The position numbers were made by a program, and so were the translations under genes. From contig NZ_BSFC01000008.1 in the NCBI RefSeq assembly GCF_027922145.1, positions 1 to 64,000 on the forward strand: a stretch of 64,000 nucleotides of DNA, read 5' to 3'. The DNA is from Novosphingobium resinovorum (GTDB lineage Bacteria > Pseudomonadota > Alphaproteobacteria > Sphingomonadales > Sphingomonadaceae). The notes under the pieces are model-generated. The model saw only the letters and a program-made list of their open reading frames with translations, did not search any database and was not told the DNA's origin. Positions 8,501-19,063 of this stretch are shown here, piece after piece (position 1 is the stretch's first letter; every line of letters begins with the position of its first letter).

Positions 8501-9235
8501 TCAGGCGTCCGGCTTCGCTGCGCAGTTTACGCGGGAAAGGACATAGCGGGTGGTCTGCGCATAATGCGCCGTGAGGATACGCGCGGCCTCGGCCGCGTCG
8601 CGCGCCCGCAGCGCGGCGACGACGGCCCGCCGCGGGGCGACCAGTTCGATCTCGCTGGTCAGGCGGTAGACGCGCAGCACGTCGGCGACGATCTCGGCTA
8701 CGGAATCGATCAGCATCGACAGCACGAGATTGTGCGAGGCCCGGCCCAGCACCTGGTTGAACTCCACCAGCGGATCGATCGTCGCCAGCGGATCGCCCAC
8801 TTCCAGGCAGCGCACGGTTTCGGCGATATTGGCGTCGAAGGCGGCGAAATCCTCGTCATCGGCGCGCTGCGCGGCCAGTTCGGCAGCCTGCATCAGCAGA
8901 TTGACGCGCACTGCCATCAGGTCTTCCAGCGGCATGCGGCCCAGCACGATCATGTCGCGGATCGACTGGCCGACCCCCTCGCCGCTACGCTCGCGCACGA
9001 AAGCGCCGCCGTTAACGCCTTTGGCGAAGCGCAGCACGCCGGACATTTCCAGCGTCCGCAACGCCTCGCGCACCGCATGGCGGCCGACATGAAAGGCTTC
9101 GGCCAGGGCGCGTTCGCTGGGTAGCCGGTCACCCGGATTGAGGCGCTGGGCGCCGATCTCGTCCAGGATGGCGTCGCGGACCCGTTCGAATATCCGTCGC
9201 CCGCCCGCGGCGCTCCCTTCGGCATGCATCGTCAT
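8501..9235 (-). CDS. GntR-family (FadR/FCD subfamily) transcriptional regulator
   Basis: 244 aa. The N-terminal winged HTH (LNPGDRLPSERALAEAFHVGRHAVREALRTLEMSGVL, residues about 30-65) is followed by an alpha-helical FCD ligand-binding domain with FNQVLGRASHN and a C-terminal histidine block (AHYAQTTRYVL). FCD regulators usually sense an organic acid or acyl compound. The start at 9235 (MTMHAEG) is chosen since upstream codons lack similarity. It is followed 22 bp later by the CrtC-like/kinase pair and preceded by a TonB receptor on the same strand, so it likely controls this uptake/modification unit. Confidence 0.88.
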   Translation of the reverse strand: MTMHAEGSAAGGRRIFERVRDAILDEIGAQRLNPGDRLPSERALAEAFHVGRHAVREALRTLEMSGVLRFAKGVNGGAFVRERSGEGVGQSIRDMIVLGRMPLEDLMAVRVNLLMQAAELAAQRADDEDFAAFDANIAETVRCLEVGDPLATIDPLVEFNQVLGRASHNLVLSMLIDSVAEIVADVLRVYRLTSEIELVAPRRAVVAALRARDAAEAARILTAHYAQTTRYVLSRVNCAAKPDA

Positions 9236-9362
9236 GGGACTGCCCGCCTTGCTTCGCAGGTGCCGCGTTCGTTGGACGGTCGCCCGGCAGGCCGGGACCG
9301 GGCGCGAGGGTTCGATCCCTGCGCCACAGTCTCCACCCCATGCCTGCCGGGCCGCCCCCATG

Positions 9363-11573
9363 CTACATCGCCCAGCCCAGCGTCAGGCCGTAAGTGCGCG
9401 GCTGGCCGTAGATGCTGATGACCTGCCCCGGCAGCGCCAGCACCGTGCGGCGATAGTTCACGTCGAAGGCGTTCTGCACCCATGCGCTCAGGCGCCACTG
9501 GCCGGTGCGGAAGGTCACCCGCGCGTTGCTCAGCACATAGCCGTCTTCCGAGGTGAACGGGATCGTCGTGCCATAGGCAAGTTCGCCCTGTCCCGGTTCG
9601 TGGAAGAAGTCGCTGAGCATCGCCACGTCGCCGTGCAGCGTCAGGTCGCTGTCGCCGCCGGTGTGGATGGTGTAGTCCGAGCTGACGTTGACCGAATGCT
9701 TGGGCGCACGCACCATCGTGGTGCCCGAGAAGTCCAGCGCCCCGGTCGAGTAATCGAGGTACTTGGCGTCGGTATAGGCATAAGCCACCGCCACGCGGAA
9801 ATCGCGGATCGGCTCCATCGTCACATCCAGTTCGGCGCCCTTGATCCGGCTCTTGCCCGCGTTGGTGATGAGCGACGGGGTCGATCCGTCCGGCAACTGC
9901 GTGACGCGCGAGACCTGCAGGTTCGAATAGTCGTAGCGGAAGACCGCCGCATTCGCCTGCAGCGCGCCGTTCAGCCACGTGCTCTTCACACCGATCTCGT
10001 ACGCCTTGATCTTCTCGGGATCGAAGACTTCGGCCGCCTGCGCCGCCGTAAGCGGGGTGTACTGGTAGCCGCCCGACTTGAAGCCCTTGCTGAAGCTGGC
10101 ATAGAAGTTGAGATCGCGGTTGGGCTGGTAGGCCAGCACGAACTTGGGATCGAACGAGGTGAACTTCTTGGTCGGGTTCACCTGATCGAAGTCGGCGCGA
10201 ACCAGCGGCAGCGTGTCCGTGGTACGGCCGCCCAGCGTCGCCTTCTTGCGATCCTCGGTATAGCGCGCACCGGCGGTGAACTTGAGTTCGTTGCTGATGT
10301 TGAAGGTCGCCTGACCGAACCCGGCGATGCTCTTGGTGTCATAATGGCCGAAGGTCTGGTCGACCGATCCGGCCCCCGCGACGCTGTCCGCGCCGTAGCG
10401 GAAGAAGTCCTCGTGGTAGCTCTTGTCCTTGTAGAAGTAGACGCCGACGATCCAGTCTACCAGCCCGCCCAGCGACAGTGCGCCGTCATTGGCCGAGACG
10501 AAGCGCAGTTCCTGCGAGAACTGCTTGGAGTCCTCGTTGCTGATCTGGCGGATCACATCGAGGCTGGTGTTGTCGAAATCGCGGTCGTCGGTGTAGGTCA
10601 TCTTGCGATAGGACGTGACCGAGACGAAATCGCCAACGTCGGTCGCCCAGTTGATCTTGCCGGTGAAGGCATCGATCTTGCGATCATAGAGCGGATCGGT
10701 GGTGTAGTACTGCTTGTAGGGATCGTCCGAAAGCTGCGGCACCAGACCGGCGCGGCCCAGCAGGATGCCGTAGGGATTGGTGGTGCTGCCGATGCTTTCG
10801 CCCTGGAACGAGCGGCCGGTATCGCGCGCGATCTCGCCGATCAGGTCGATCTTGATGGTCGAGGTCGGCTCGATCGCCAGACGCAGGCGGCCGCCCCAGT
10901 TGTTGACGCCCTGCGGGTGATTGCCGGTCGTCAGGTTGGTGATGTAGCCCTGCTGCTTGGTACGCCACGCCGCAATGCGGCCCTTGATGGCATCGCCTGC
11001 GATCGGGCCGGAGACGGCGCCGAACAGGTTGTAGCTGTCATAGTTGCCGACGCCTGCCTCGGCCTCGGCCTGGAAGTCGTCGGTCGGCCCCTTGGTGATG
11101 ACGTTGACGGCGCCCGCGATCGTGTTGCGACCGTAAAGCGTGCCCTGCGGCCCCTTCAGCACCTCGACCCGCTCGATGTCCTTGAGCGCGCCGAGCACGC
11201 CGCCGGTGCGGCCCAGATAACTCTCGTCCACGAACACGCCGACCGAGGATTCCGAACCCGGATCGAACTGGCGCGTGCCGATGCCGCGAATGTAGAGCTG
11301 CGGGCGCGCAGAGCCGAAGCCGCCGGCGTAAAAGCCCGGCACGCGCGGCGCGATGTTGCTGATGTCCATGACGCCGGCGGCGACCAGCGCCTTGCTGTCG
11401 AGCGCGGAAATCGTGGCCGGAACGTCCTGCAGGCGTTCGGCACGGCGCTGCGCGGTGACGACGATGTCGCGCGAAGGGTCCGCCGCCGTATCCTGCGCCG
11501 CCTGATCCTGAGCAAACGCAACTTGCGGCATGGCGCATGCGGCAAGCAGAATCGTCCTGTACTTCAAGTTCAT
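9363..11573 (-). CDS. TonB-dependent outer-membrane receptor
   Basis: 736 aa. The signal peptide ends ...PQVAFAQ (about residue 21), the TonB-box-like segment is DIVVTAQRRAERLQDVP, and the plug domain contains YIRGIGTRQFDPGSE and VEVLKGPQGTLYGRNTIAGAVNVIT. A 22-strand beta-barrel ends in RTYGLTLGWAM with the outer-membrane C-terminal signature. It should take up a hydrophobic or large substrate across the outer membrane using TonB energy. ATG 11573 follows a GAGGAAGAGG ribosome-binding site. It lies downstream of the class II aldolase-like gene and upstream of the GntR gene on the same strand. Substrate unknown, but the catabolic context suggests the aromatic or terpenoid growth substrate. 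Confidence 0.93.
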   Translation of the reverse strand: MNLKYRTILLAACAMPQVAFAQDQAAQDTAADPSRDIVVTAQRRAERLQDVPATISALDSKALVAAGVMDISNIAPRVPGFYAGGFGSARPQLYIRGIGTRQFDPGSESSVGVFVDESYLGRTGGVLGALKDIERVEVLKGPQGTLYGRNTIAGAVNVITKGPTDDFQAEAEAGVGNYDSYNLFGAVSGPIAGDAIKGRIAAWRTKQQGYITNLTTGNHPQGVNNWGGRLRLAIEPTSTIKIDLIGEIARDTGRSFQGESIGSTTNPYGILLGRAGLVPQLSDDPYKQYYTTDPLYDRKIDAFTGKINWATDVGDFVSVTSYRKMTYTDDRDFDNTSLDVIRQISNEDSKQFSQELRFVSANDGALSLGGLVDWIVGVYFYKDKSYHEDFFRYGADSVAGAGSVDQTFGHYDTKSIAGFGQATFNISNELKFTAGARYTEDRKKATLGGRTTDTLPLVRADFDQVNPTKKFTSFDPKFVLAYQPNRDLNFYASFSKGFKSGGYQYTPLTAAQAAEVFDPEKIKAYEIGVKSTWLNGALQANAAVFRYDYSNLQVSRVTQLPDGSTPSLITNAGKSRIKGAELDVTMEPIRDFRVAVAYAYTDAKYLDYSTGALDFSGTTMVRAPKHSVNVSSDYTIHTGGDSDLTLHGDVAMLSDFFHEPGQGELAYGTTIPFTSEDGYVLSNARVTFRTGQWRLSAWVQNAFDVNYRRTVLALPGQVISIYGQPRTYGLTLGWAM

Positions 11574-11755
11574 CCTCTTCCTCCCTCTGTTTGAGGTCCG
11601 CCCGGCCACCGTCTGTCGCGGCATCCCGGATTTGGTTGGACCATTTATCAAGCCCGATTCAAAATCGTCAAGCTGTTTATCAATTGCGAAATATTTCCAG
11701 CAATGTGTGATCGAAAAACAAGGAATTTTGCAAATGTTATGACCTTTTCCGAGGC

Positions 11756-12415
11756 CTACATTGAAATTAGCCAGTTCCACATTCTTTCGACGACTCCGCC
11801 TGACCAGACCTGCCGTGCGGCCGTTTCCTCGGCATTCAGACGGCCGCTTTCGGGGGCAAAGCCCATCATGCGCACGTCGCGCTCGATGCGGGCGGCGTCC
11901 TCGAGAAACCAGTTCAACACCGCCGCCTGCTCCAGCGTCTCCCCCGCAACGACGACGCCATTGCCGCGCAGGACGATGGCATTCCCCTCGCCCAGCGCCT
12001 CGGCGACGCGCGCCGCCGCCGCATCGTCGCGCAGCAGGCGGGGATCGCCCCACAAGGCGGGGCCCGGCGCGAAGTATGCACCGATGCCGTGGCGCGCGGC
12101 CGGGACGATCCCTTGCGTGGATAGCGCCATGAGCGCAGGCGGCATCGTCCGGCAGATCCCGCCAACGTCGGCGCGCCGCGCATAGATCGCCTGATGCACG
12201 CGCACTTCGCCCAGCACGCCTTCCGGCAAAGGCCCCGATATCGGCACGACGACGCCCGGCTCGTCCGAAACCAGCCCCATCGGCATCGCCGCGCAGACAA
12301 GGAAACTGTCTCCATCGAGCCGCGCCGAGCAATGCCCATAGGCATGCGCCAGCCCGCTGCGCCCCAGCGCCCGCGCGGCCTTGCGCACCAGATCCTGCCG
12401 CGCATTCGCCTCCAT
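11756..12415 (-). CDS. Class II aldolase/adducin-family protein lacking the zinc ligands (possible CmtD-like decarboxylase)
   Basis: 219 aa with the class II aldolase fold: GHCSARLDGD near residues 27-36, Glu70 in the EVRVHQAIYARR helix, and a VLRGNGVVVAGETLEQA block. The residues that bind zinc in fuculose-phosphate aldolase are replaced. The usual HxH reads RTM (residues 89-91) and the third His is Asn152. Classical metal-dependent aldol cleavage is therefore unlikely. In p-cumate degradation a class II aldolase-family protein (CmtD) is known as the decarboxylase of the ring-cleavage product. The gene is divergent from the Rieske dioxygenase, so such a role is plausible but unproven. Confidence 0.8.
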   Translation of the reverse strand: MEANARQDLVRKAARALGRSGLAHAYGHCSARLDGDSFLVCAAMPMGLVSDEPGVVVPISGPLPEGVLGEVRVHQAIYARRADVGGICRTMPPALMALSTQGIVPAARHGIGAYFAPGPALWGDPRLLRDDAAAARVAEALGEGNAIVLRGNGVVVAGETLEQAAVLNWFLEDAARIERDVRMMGFAPESGRLNAEETAARQVWSGGVVERMWNWLISM

Positions 12416-12463
12416 CGATCTCTCCCGCGTTGCCGGGTGTTGACCCCGGGTTCATCGCTTCTT

Positions 12464-12485
12464 ACAAACCACGTGCTCGGTTTGT
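12464..12485. promoter_or_regulatory. Candidate operator ACAAACC-N8-GGTTTGT
   Basis: A perfect 7-bp inverted repeat with an 8-nt spacer lies in the 112-bp divergent region between the class II aldolase-like gene and the Rieske alpha gene. Spacing and symmetry fit a dimeric TetR- or GntR-type regulator, and both kinds are encoded nearby (8501 and 18446). Which one binds is unknown. Confidence 0.5.
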
Positions 12486-12527
12486 TGATTCGTCTTGTAG
12501 CCGGGCCAATACGGGAGTCAACACGAC

Positions 12528-13805
12528 ATGGAGAGGATAACGACCGGGATCATCGATGATCCGGCGTCCAACAGGTTTCTCGTGCCGCGCCGGGTCTTCA
12601 CCGACCGGGCGGTGTTCGAACGGGAATATGCCGCGATATTCGATACTTGCTGGCTGTACCTCGGCCACGCATCCGAACTGCCCGCGCCCGGCAGCTTCGT
12701 GACGCGCAAGGTGGCGCGGCGCCCGATCCTGTTCACCCGCGACCGCGACGGCGAATTCCACGCGCTGTTCAACGCCTGCCCCCATCGCGGCGCCACCGTA
12801 TGCCGCGAGCGCAGCGGCAAGTCGCCGGCGTTCATGTGCCTCTACCACGGCTGGACTTTCGGTTCGGACGGGCACCTCAAGACGCTGCCCGGCTCCTCGG
12901 GCTATCCCGAGGGCTTCAAGACCGACCCGCAGAAGCAGATGGTCCACGTGCCGCGCATGGAGCGCTTCGGCGACTTCTTCTTCATCAGCTTCGCCCGCGA
13001 CGGCGAGGATCTGGCGACGTACCTCGCCGGCGCGGGCGACTACCTCAAGCTGGTCTCCGAGCATTCCGCCAGCGGCATGCAGATCGTCGGCGGCACGCAG
13101 GAGTACGCCATTCGCGGCAACTGGAAGCTGCTCTCGGAAAACAGCTTCGACGGCTACCACGCCGCCTGCAACCACTCGACCTACCTCGAATACCTCAAGA
13201 GCGCGAACGGCGCCCTCTCCGCTACGCCGCTTGCGGGCGAGGCGTTCGACCTTGGCAACGGCCACGCCGTCGTCGAATATTCCGCGCCCTGGGGCCGCCC
13301 GATCGCCAGCTGGGTGCCGCTGTGGGGCGAGGAAGGAAAGGCCGAGATCGACGGCGTCTACGCCGAACTCGTCAGCCGTGTGGGCGCCCCGCGCGCCGAC
13401 CGTATTGCGCGCAAGAACCGCAACATGGTGATCTTCCCCAACCTGGTGGTGAACGACATCATGGCGATCACCGTGCGCACCTATTTCCCCACCGCGCCCG
13501 ATTACATGGAAATCAACGCCTGGGCCCTCGCCCCGCGCGAGGAAAGCGAGTGGCGGCGCAAGTACCGGCTCTACAACTTCACCGAGTTCCTCGGCCCCGG
13601 CGGCTTCGCGACGCCCGACGACGTGGAAGCGATCGAGAAGTGCCAGCAGGGCTACGCCACCGCCGGCGACGCGCTCTACAACGACATCTCCAAGGGCATG
13701 ATCCGCTCCGACGCCCCCTCGTTCGACGACGAGGCGCAGATGCGCTGCTTCTGGCGCGAATGGGACCGCCGGGTCACGGCGGCGAAAGTGATGGCCGATG
13801 CCTGA
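12528..13805 (+). CDS. Rieske aromatic-ring-hydroxylating dioxygenase, alpha subunit
   Basis: 425 aa, the usual size. The Rieske [2Fe-2S] ligands are Cys84, His86, Cys104 and His107 (CPHRGA...CLYHGW). The mononuclear iron site is in ENSFDGYHAACNHSTYL, with bridging Asp208 and ligands His211 and His216. The enzyme adds O2 to an aromatic ring to give a cis-dihydrodiol. The position beside beta-subunit, dehydrogenase and extradiol genes supports a catabolic ring dioxygenase such as the cumate or benzoate-type enzymes, but the substrate cannot be read. No dedicated ferredoxin or ferredoxin reductase gene is adjacent, so electrons must come from elsewhere, possibly the XylA-like reductase at 39719. 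Confidence 0.93.
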   Translation: MERITTGIIDDPASNRFLVPRRVFTDRAVFEREYAAIFDTCWLYLGHASELPAPGSFVTRKVARRPILFTRDRDGEFHALFNACPHRGATVCRERSGKSPAFMCLYHGWTFGSDGHLKTLPGSSGYPEGFKTDPQKQMVHVPRMERFGDFFFISFARDGEDLATYLAGAGDYLKLVSEHSASGMQIVGGTQEYAIRGNWKLLSENSFDGYHAACNHSTYLEYLKSANGALSATPLAGEAFDLGNGHAVVEYSAPWGRPIASWVPLWGEEGKAEIDGVYAELVSRVGAPRADRIARKNRNMVIFPNLVVNDIMAITVRTYFPTAPDYMEINAWALAPREESEWRRKYRLYNFTEFLGPGGFATPDDVEAIEKCQQGYATAGDALYNDISKGMIRSDAPSFDDEAQMRCFWREWDRRVTAAKVMADA

Positions 13806-14301
13806 GATGATCGACGACACCCTGATGCTGCGCCTGCGCGTGGAAGACCTGCTGTTCGAGGAGGCCGACCTGCTCGACAGCTGGCGGCTCAAGGAGTGGC
13901 TGGCGCTCTATACCGAGGACGCCTGGTATCATGTGCCGCCCAGCGACGTGGACGGCGATACCGCCGATCCTGACACCTCGCTGTTCTACATCATCGACGA
14001 CGCCGTGCGCATGCGCGAGCGGGTTTCGCGCCTCTCCAAGATCGGCGCGCATTCCGAGCACCCGCGATCGAAAGTGCGCCACATCGTCTCGAACGTGCGC
14101 GTCCGCCGCGACGGCGCGGTGATCCGGGCGCGGTCCTCGTTCATCATCTACCGCAGCAAGGACATTACCAGCGACGCCTTCGTCGGCCACTACATCCACG
14201 AGATCGTCGAGCGGGACGGCGCCTTGCGCATCGCGGGCAAGAAGTGCGTCCTCGACATGGAAGCGCTGCGTCCACACGCGCGCATCAGCATCATCCTCTG
14301 A
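13798..14301 (+). CDS. Aromatic-ring-hydroxylating dioxygenase, beta subunit
   Basis: 167 aa with the SnoaL/NTF2-like small-subunit fold. Typical family blocks are VEDLLFEEADLLDSWRLKEWLALYTEDAWYHVP in the first third and the VRHIVSNVRV segment. The beta subunit packs with the alpha subunit in an (alpha beta)3 hexamer and is mainly structural. Its ATG lies inside the last codons of the alpha gene (8-bp overlap), so the two are translationally coupled. Confidence 0.92.
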   Translation: MPEMIDDTLMLRLRVEDLLFEEADLLDSWRLKEWLALYTEDAWYHVPPSDVDGDTADPDTSLFYIIDDAVRMRERVSRLSKIGAHSEHPRSKVRHIVSNVRVRRDGAVIRARSSFIIYRSKDITSDAFVGHYIHEIVERDGALRIAGKKCVLDMEALRPHARISIIL

Positions 14302-14318
14302 CCGGCGGGAGAGACGCC

Positions 14319-15224
14319 ATGGACCATCCCCTTCGCTTCGCCCGGCTGGGCTACTGCCGCCTGCACGCGCCCGATCTGGAGCGCAGCATCGGCTTCTACC
14401 GCGACGTCGTCGGCCTGACGCTGGCGCGTCGCGACGATACCGAGGCATGGCTGCGCTGCGGCGACAAGCCTTACGACATCGTGCTGGGCCAGGGCCCGGC
14501 GGGCCTCGCCGCCGTGGGCTTCGAGGTGGAAAGCGAGTCCGATCTCGACCGCGCCCACGCCATCGCCGAAACCCTCGATCTCTCGCCCCACTGGGCCGAC
14601 GAGGCAACATGCGCGCGCATGCAGGTGCGCCGTTCGCTGCGCTTCACCGATCCGATCACCGGGATGGAGATCGACTTCTTCGCCGGGCTGGCGGTGACGG
14701 ACGAACCGCTCGCCTCGCAGCTCACCAAGATCGTGCGGATGGGGCATGTCGTCATCAACGTTCATGACCTGAATGCTGCGCACAATTTCTGGGTGGAGAC
14801 GCTCGGCTTCGCGGTGTCGGACCGGGTGGAGGGCATGGCCGAATGGCTGCGCTGCTGGCCCAATCCGCTGCATCACAGCCTGGCCCTGCTGCAGAGCCCG
14901 ACCGGTGCCAACACGCTGCACCACGTCAACTTCATGGTGACGGACATCGACGATATCGGCCAGGCCATGAACCGCCTCAAGCGCGCCGAAGTACCGATCG
15001 TGTTCGGACCGGGCCGCCACCTGCCCTCGACCAGCGTGTTCCTCTATTTCCTCGACCCGGACGGCAACAGCGCCGAGTTCAGCTTCGGCATGGAACTGTT
15101 CGAGGAACAGGGCGCGCGGGGCCCCCGCGAACTGGAGCACAAGGCCGAAGTCATGGACACCTGGGGCGGCCGCCCCGACCCACGCTTCGGCAAGGGCAGT
15201 CCGGTGCTCGCCCGCCATGGCTGA
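14319..15224 (+). CDS. Extradiol ring-cleavage dioxygenase (VOC fold, two-domain)
   Basis: 301 aa with two tandem vicinal-oxygen-chelate domains, like BphC, XylE and CmtC. Iron(II) ligands expected in the C-terminal domain are visible: His143 in MGHVVINV, the His201/202 pair in LHHVNFMV, and Glu253 in GNSAEFSF. A His185/His186 pair matches the second-sphere catalytic histidine. The enzyme cleaves a catechol-type ring next to the diol to give a yellow semialdehyde or ketone product. ATG 14319 is chosen from the family N-terminus and a GGGAGAG ribosome-binding site. It sits in the Rieske operon, before the SDR. Confidence 0.92.
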   Translation: MDHPLRFARLGYCRLHAPDLERSIGFYRDVVGLTLARRDDTEAWLRCGDKPYDIVLGQGPAGLAAVGFEVESESDLDRAHAIAETLDLSPHWADEATCARMQVRRSLRFTDPITGMEIDFFAGLAVTDEPLASQLTKIVRMGHVVINVHDLNAAHNFWVETLGFAVSDRVEGMAEWLRCWPNPLHHSLALLQSPTGANTLHHVNFMVTDIDDIGQAMNRLKRAEVPIVFGPGRHLPSTSVFLYFLDPDGNSAEFSFGMELFEEQGARGPRELEHKAEVMDTWGGRPDPRFGKGSPVLARHG

Positions 15225-15963
15225 CGCACCGCTGGCGGGTCAGGTCGCCGTGGTCACCGGCGCCGGGCGCGGGATCGGCCGGGCCATCGCGCAGCGGCTG
15301 CGGGCGGACGGCGCGCGGCTGGTGGTGGCCGATCTCTCGCCCGATGTGGCCGAAGCGCTGGCCGGGGAACTCGGCGGGATCGGCTGCGGCGGCAATCTGG
15401 CGCAGGAGGCGGTCGCCCGCGCCCTCGTCGATACCGCGCTGGACACGCACGGCCGGATCGACATTCTGGTGAACAACGCGGGCGGCGGCATCATCGCGCC
15501 GTTCCTTGCGCACACGCCCGAAACCTTGCGCGAGACGTTAGACCGCAACTTGTGGTCGGCGCTGTGGATGTGCTGGCTGGCGCTGCCACACATGAAGCAG
15601 GCCAGGTACGGGCGCATCGTCAACATCGGCGCGGATTCGGTACGCAACGGCCTTGTCGACCATGCAGCATACAATGCAGCAAAAGGCGGCGTGCATGGCC
15701 TGACGACCGGCCTTGCCCGCGAATTCGCGCAAGGTGGGATCACCGTCAACACCGTCGCCCCCTGCGCCGTGCGCACCGAACAGTACGACGAGATCGAGGC
15801 GGTGAACCCCGATCTCATCCGCAAGGTCGTCGAGGTCATCCCGATGGGCCGCCCCGGCACCGTGGCGGAAGTCGCCTCGATGGTCGCCCACCTTGCCAGC
15901 CCCGCCGCGGCGTTCGTGACCGGACAGGTCATCAGCGTCAACGGCGGCACCACCATGCTATAA
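15217..15963 (+). CDS. SDR oxidoreductase, probable cis-dihydrodiol dehydrogenase
   Basis: 248 aa, classical short-chain dehydrogenase: cofactor motif TGAGRGIG (residues 14-21), NNAGG, and catalytic Ser plus YNAAK. The acidic residue in VVADLS suggests NAD(H). It overlaps the extradiol gene by 8 bp. In this position the natural role is oxidation of the dioxygenase's cis-dihydrodiol to the catechol that the extradiol enzyme then cleaves, as CmtB does for p-cumate. That role is inferred from context, since SDR sequence alone does not set the substrate. Confidence 0.85.
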   Translation: MADAPLAGQVAVVTGAGRGIGRAIAQRLRADGARLVVADLSPDVAEALAGELGGIGCGGNLAQEAVARALVDTALDTHGRIDILVNNAGGGIIAPFLAHTPETLRETLDRNLWSALWMCWLALPHMKQARYGRIVNIGADSVRNGLVDHAAYNAAKGGVHGLTTGLAREFAQGGITVNTVAPCAVRTEQYDEIEAVNPDLIRKVVEVIPMGRPGTVAEVASMVAHLASPAAAFVTGQVISVNGGTTML

Positions 15964-15979
15964 GCCTTCTGGGAGAACG

Positions 15980-16827
15980 ATGATGAGCACGGATTCCGCA
16001 ACCTTGAGCAACCCCGAGATCGGCGAGCGCGTCGACGTGGGCGGCATCGGCACCAACTATATCGTGGCGGGTGAAGGTGATCCGCTGATCCTCATCCACG
16101 GCTCCGGTCCCGGCGTTACCGCCTATGCCAACTGGCGCGGAGTGATCCCCGATCTGGCGCAGCATTTCCGCTGCTACGCGCCCGACACGCTGGGGTTCGG
16201 CTACACCGATTTCCCCGAGGACATCGCCGGGTTCGACATGGACCGCTGGATCGCGCACCTGACCGGCTTCATGGACGCGCTGGGCATCGAGCGCGCGCAT
16301 TTCATCGGCAACAGCTATGGCGGCGCGCTGGCGCTGGCGCTGGCGACGCGGCACCCCGAGCGGGTCGGCCGCCTGGTGCTGATGGGCGCGGCGGGCGTGC
16401 ACTTCGAGGTGACGGAGGGCCTGCGCAAGGTCTGGGGTTACGAACCCTCGGTCGAGGCAATGCGCGACCTCATGACCACTTTCGCCTTCGACCCCGCGCT
16501 GGTGAAGGACGAGATCGTGCGATCCCGCTTCGAGGCCAGCGTGCGCCCCGGCGCGCAGGAGGCGTTCTCCAGCCTGTTCCCCGAGCCGCGCCAGCGCTGG
16601 CTGGAAGCCCTCGCCACCGACGAGGCCAAGCTGGCCGCCCTGCCGCATGAAGTGCTGATCGTCCATGGCCGCGAGGACGTGATCGTCCCGCATGCCGTGT
16701 CGGAGCGCTTCCACCAGCTCATCCCCAACAGCGAACTGCACCTGTTCGGCCAGTGCGGCCACTGGACGCAGATCGAGAAGCGCGAACGTTTCGTGGCGCT
16801 GGTGACACCCTTCCTGAAAGGCCCGCA

Positions 16828-16831
<4 letters not shown>
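15980..16831 (+). CDS. Meta-cleavage product hydrolase (alpha/beta hydrolase; BphD/CmtE/DmpD-like)
   Basis: 283 aa. The oxyanion region LIHGSGPGVTAYANW is diagnostic of C-C bond hydrolases acting on meta-cleavage products. The triad is Ser112 (GNSYGG), Asp233 (GREDVIVP) and His261 (CGHW). It hydrolyses the ring-cleavage product to 2-hydroxypenta-2,4-dienoate, which feeds the hydratase at 2332, and a carboxylic acid. The acid would be isobutyrate if the substrate is cumate-like. The preceding 16-bp gap holds a GGGAGAA ribosome-binding site. The stop overlaps the acyl-CoA ligase start, suggesting that the released acid is activated by the next enzyme. Confidence 0.93.
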
Positions 16832-18432
<1,601 letters not shown>

Positions 18433-18445
18433 GGAGGACCCGCGA

Positions 18446-19054
18446 TTGCCGACAGCCCCTAAACCGCGCCGCACTCAGGCGGAACGCAGCGAGGCGATGC
18501 GCGCCCGCCTCGCCGCTGCGGCTTACGAGACGATCGCGCAAGGCGGCTTCAATGCCCTGCGCATGCGCAACGTGGCGCAGGCGGCGGGCGTCTCGCAAGG
18601 CGCGCTGATGCACCACTTCCCGGACAAGAACGCGCTGGTTCTCGCCGCCGTGGAGCAGGCGCTGGCGCTGGCCGAGCAGGACAGCGGCGTCGGCGACCTC
18701 GCGCCCGATGCATCGCCCGAAGCGGTGCTGCGCGCGCTGCTGGACGACCTGCACGGGTTCTTCTTCAGCGACCGCTTCTGGGTGGCCATCGGCATGACCA
18801 TGGAAGCGGCCAAGGACGCGGAATTCTACCCCGTCCTGCGCGGCAGCGTCAGCGGGCTGCGCACGCCGGTCTATGAAGGCTGGAAAAAGCGCCTCGCCGC
18901 CGCAGGCTGGAGCGAGGAGGAAGCGCAAGGGGCGGTGCGCTCGGCGGCGGCGATGATCTCGGGCTTCTCGATCCGCCGCTTCTGGGCGGAACCCGATGCG
19001 CTGGAGGAAACCCTGACGCAGCAGTGGATCGCCGAGCGACTGGCGCGGCGCTGA
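18446..19054 (+). CDS. TetR-family transcriptional regulator
   Basis: 202 aa. The N-terminal TetR HTH (RMRNVAQAAGVSQGALMHHFPDKNALV, residues about 38-65) is followed by a helical ligand domain. TTG 18446 is chosen because a strong GAGGAGG sequence stands 8 nt upstream. A TTG at 18422 would begin inside the ligase gene without a ribosome-binding site. It is the last gene of the Rieske operon, so it is likely to control it. The dyad at 12464-12485 is a candidate target. A REP hairpin follows. Confidence 0.87.
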   Translation: MPTAPKPRRTQAERSEAMRARLAAAAYETIAQGGFNALRMRNVAQAAGVSQGALMHHFPDKNALVLAAVEQALALAEQDSGVGDLAPDASPEAVLRALLDDLHGFFFSDRFWVAIGMTMEAAKDAEFYPVLRGSVSGLRTPVYEGWKKRLAAAGWSEEEAQGAVRSAAAMISGFSIRRFWAEPDALEETLTQQWIAERLARR

Positions 19055-19063
19055 ACCCACCGT

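Noticed and set aside
9290..9345. tRNA-like T-arm (GGGTTCGATCCCTGC) before the TonB receptor 3' end
   Set aside because: The T stem pairs poorly, and no matching acceptor, D or anticodon arms could be drawn around it.
9138..11594. 818-codon plus-strand open frame opposite the TonB receptor
   Set aside because: It is antisense to a receptor with signal peptide, plug and barrel motifs. Its protein is Arg/Ala/Gly-rich without any domain, as usual for the mirror of a high-GC gene.
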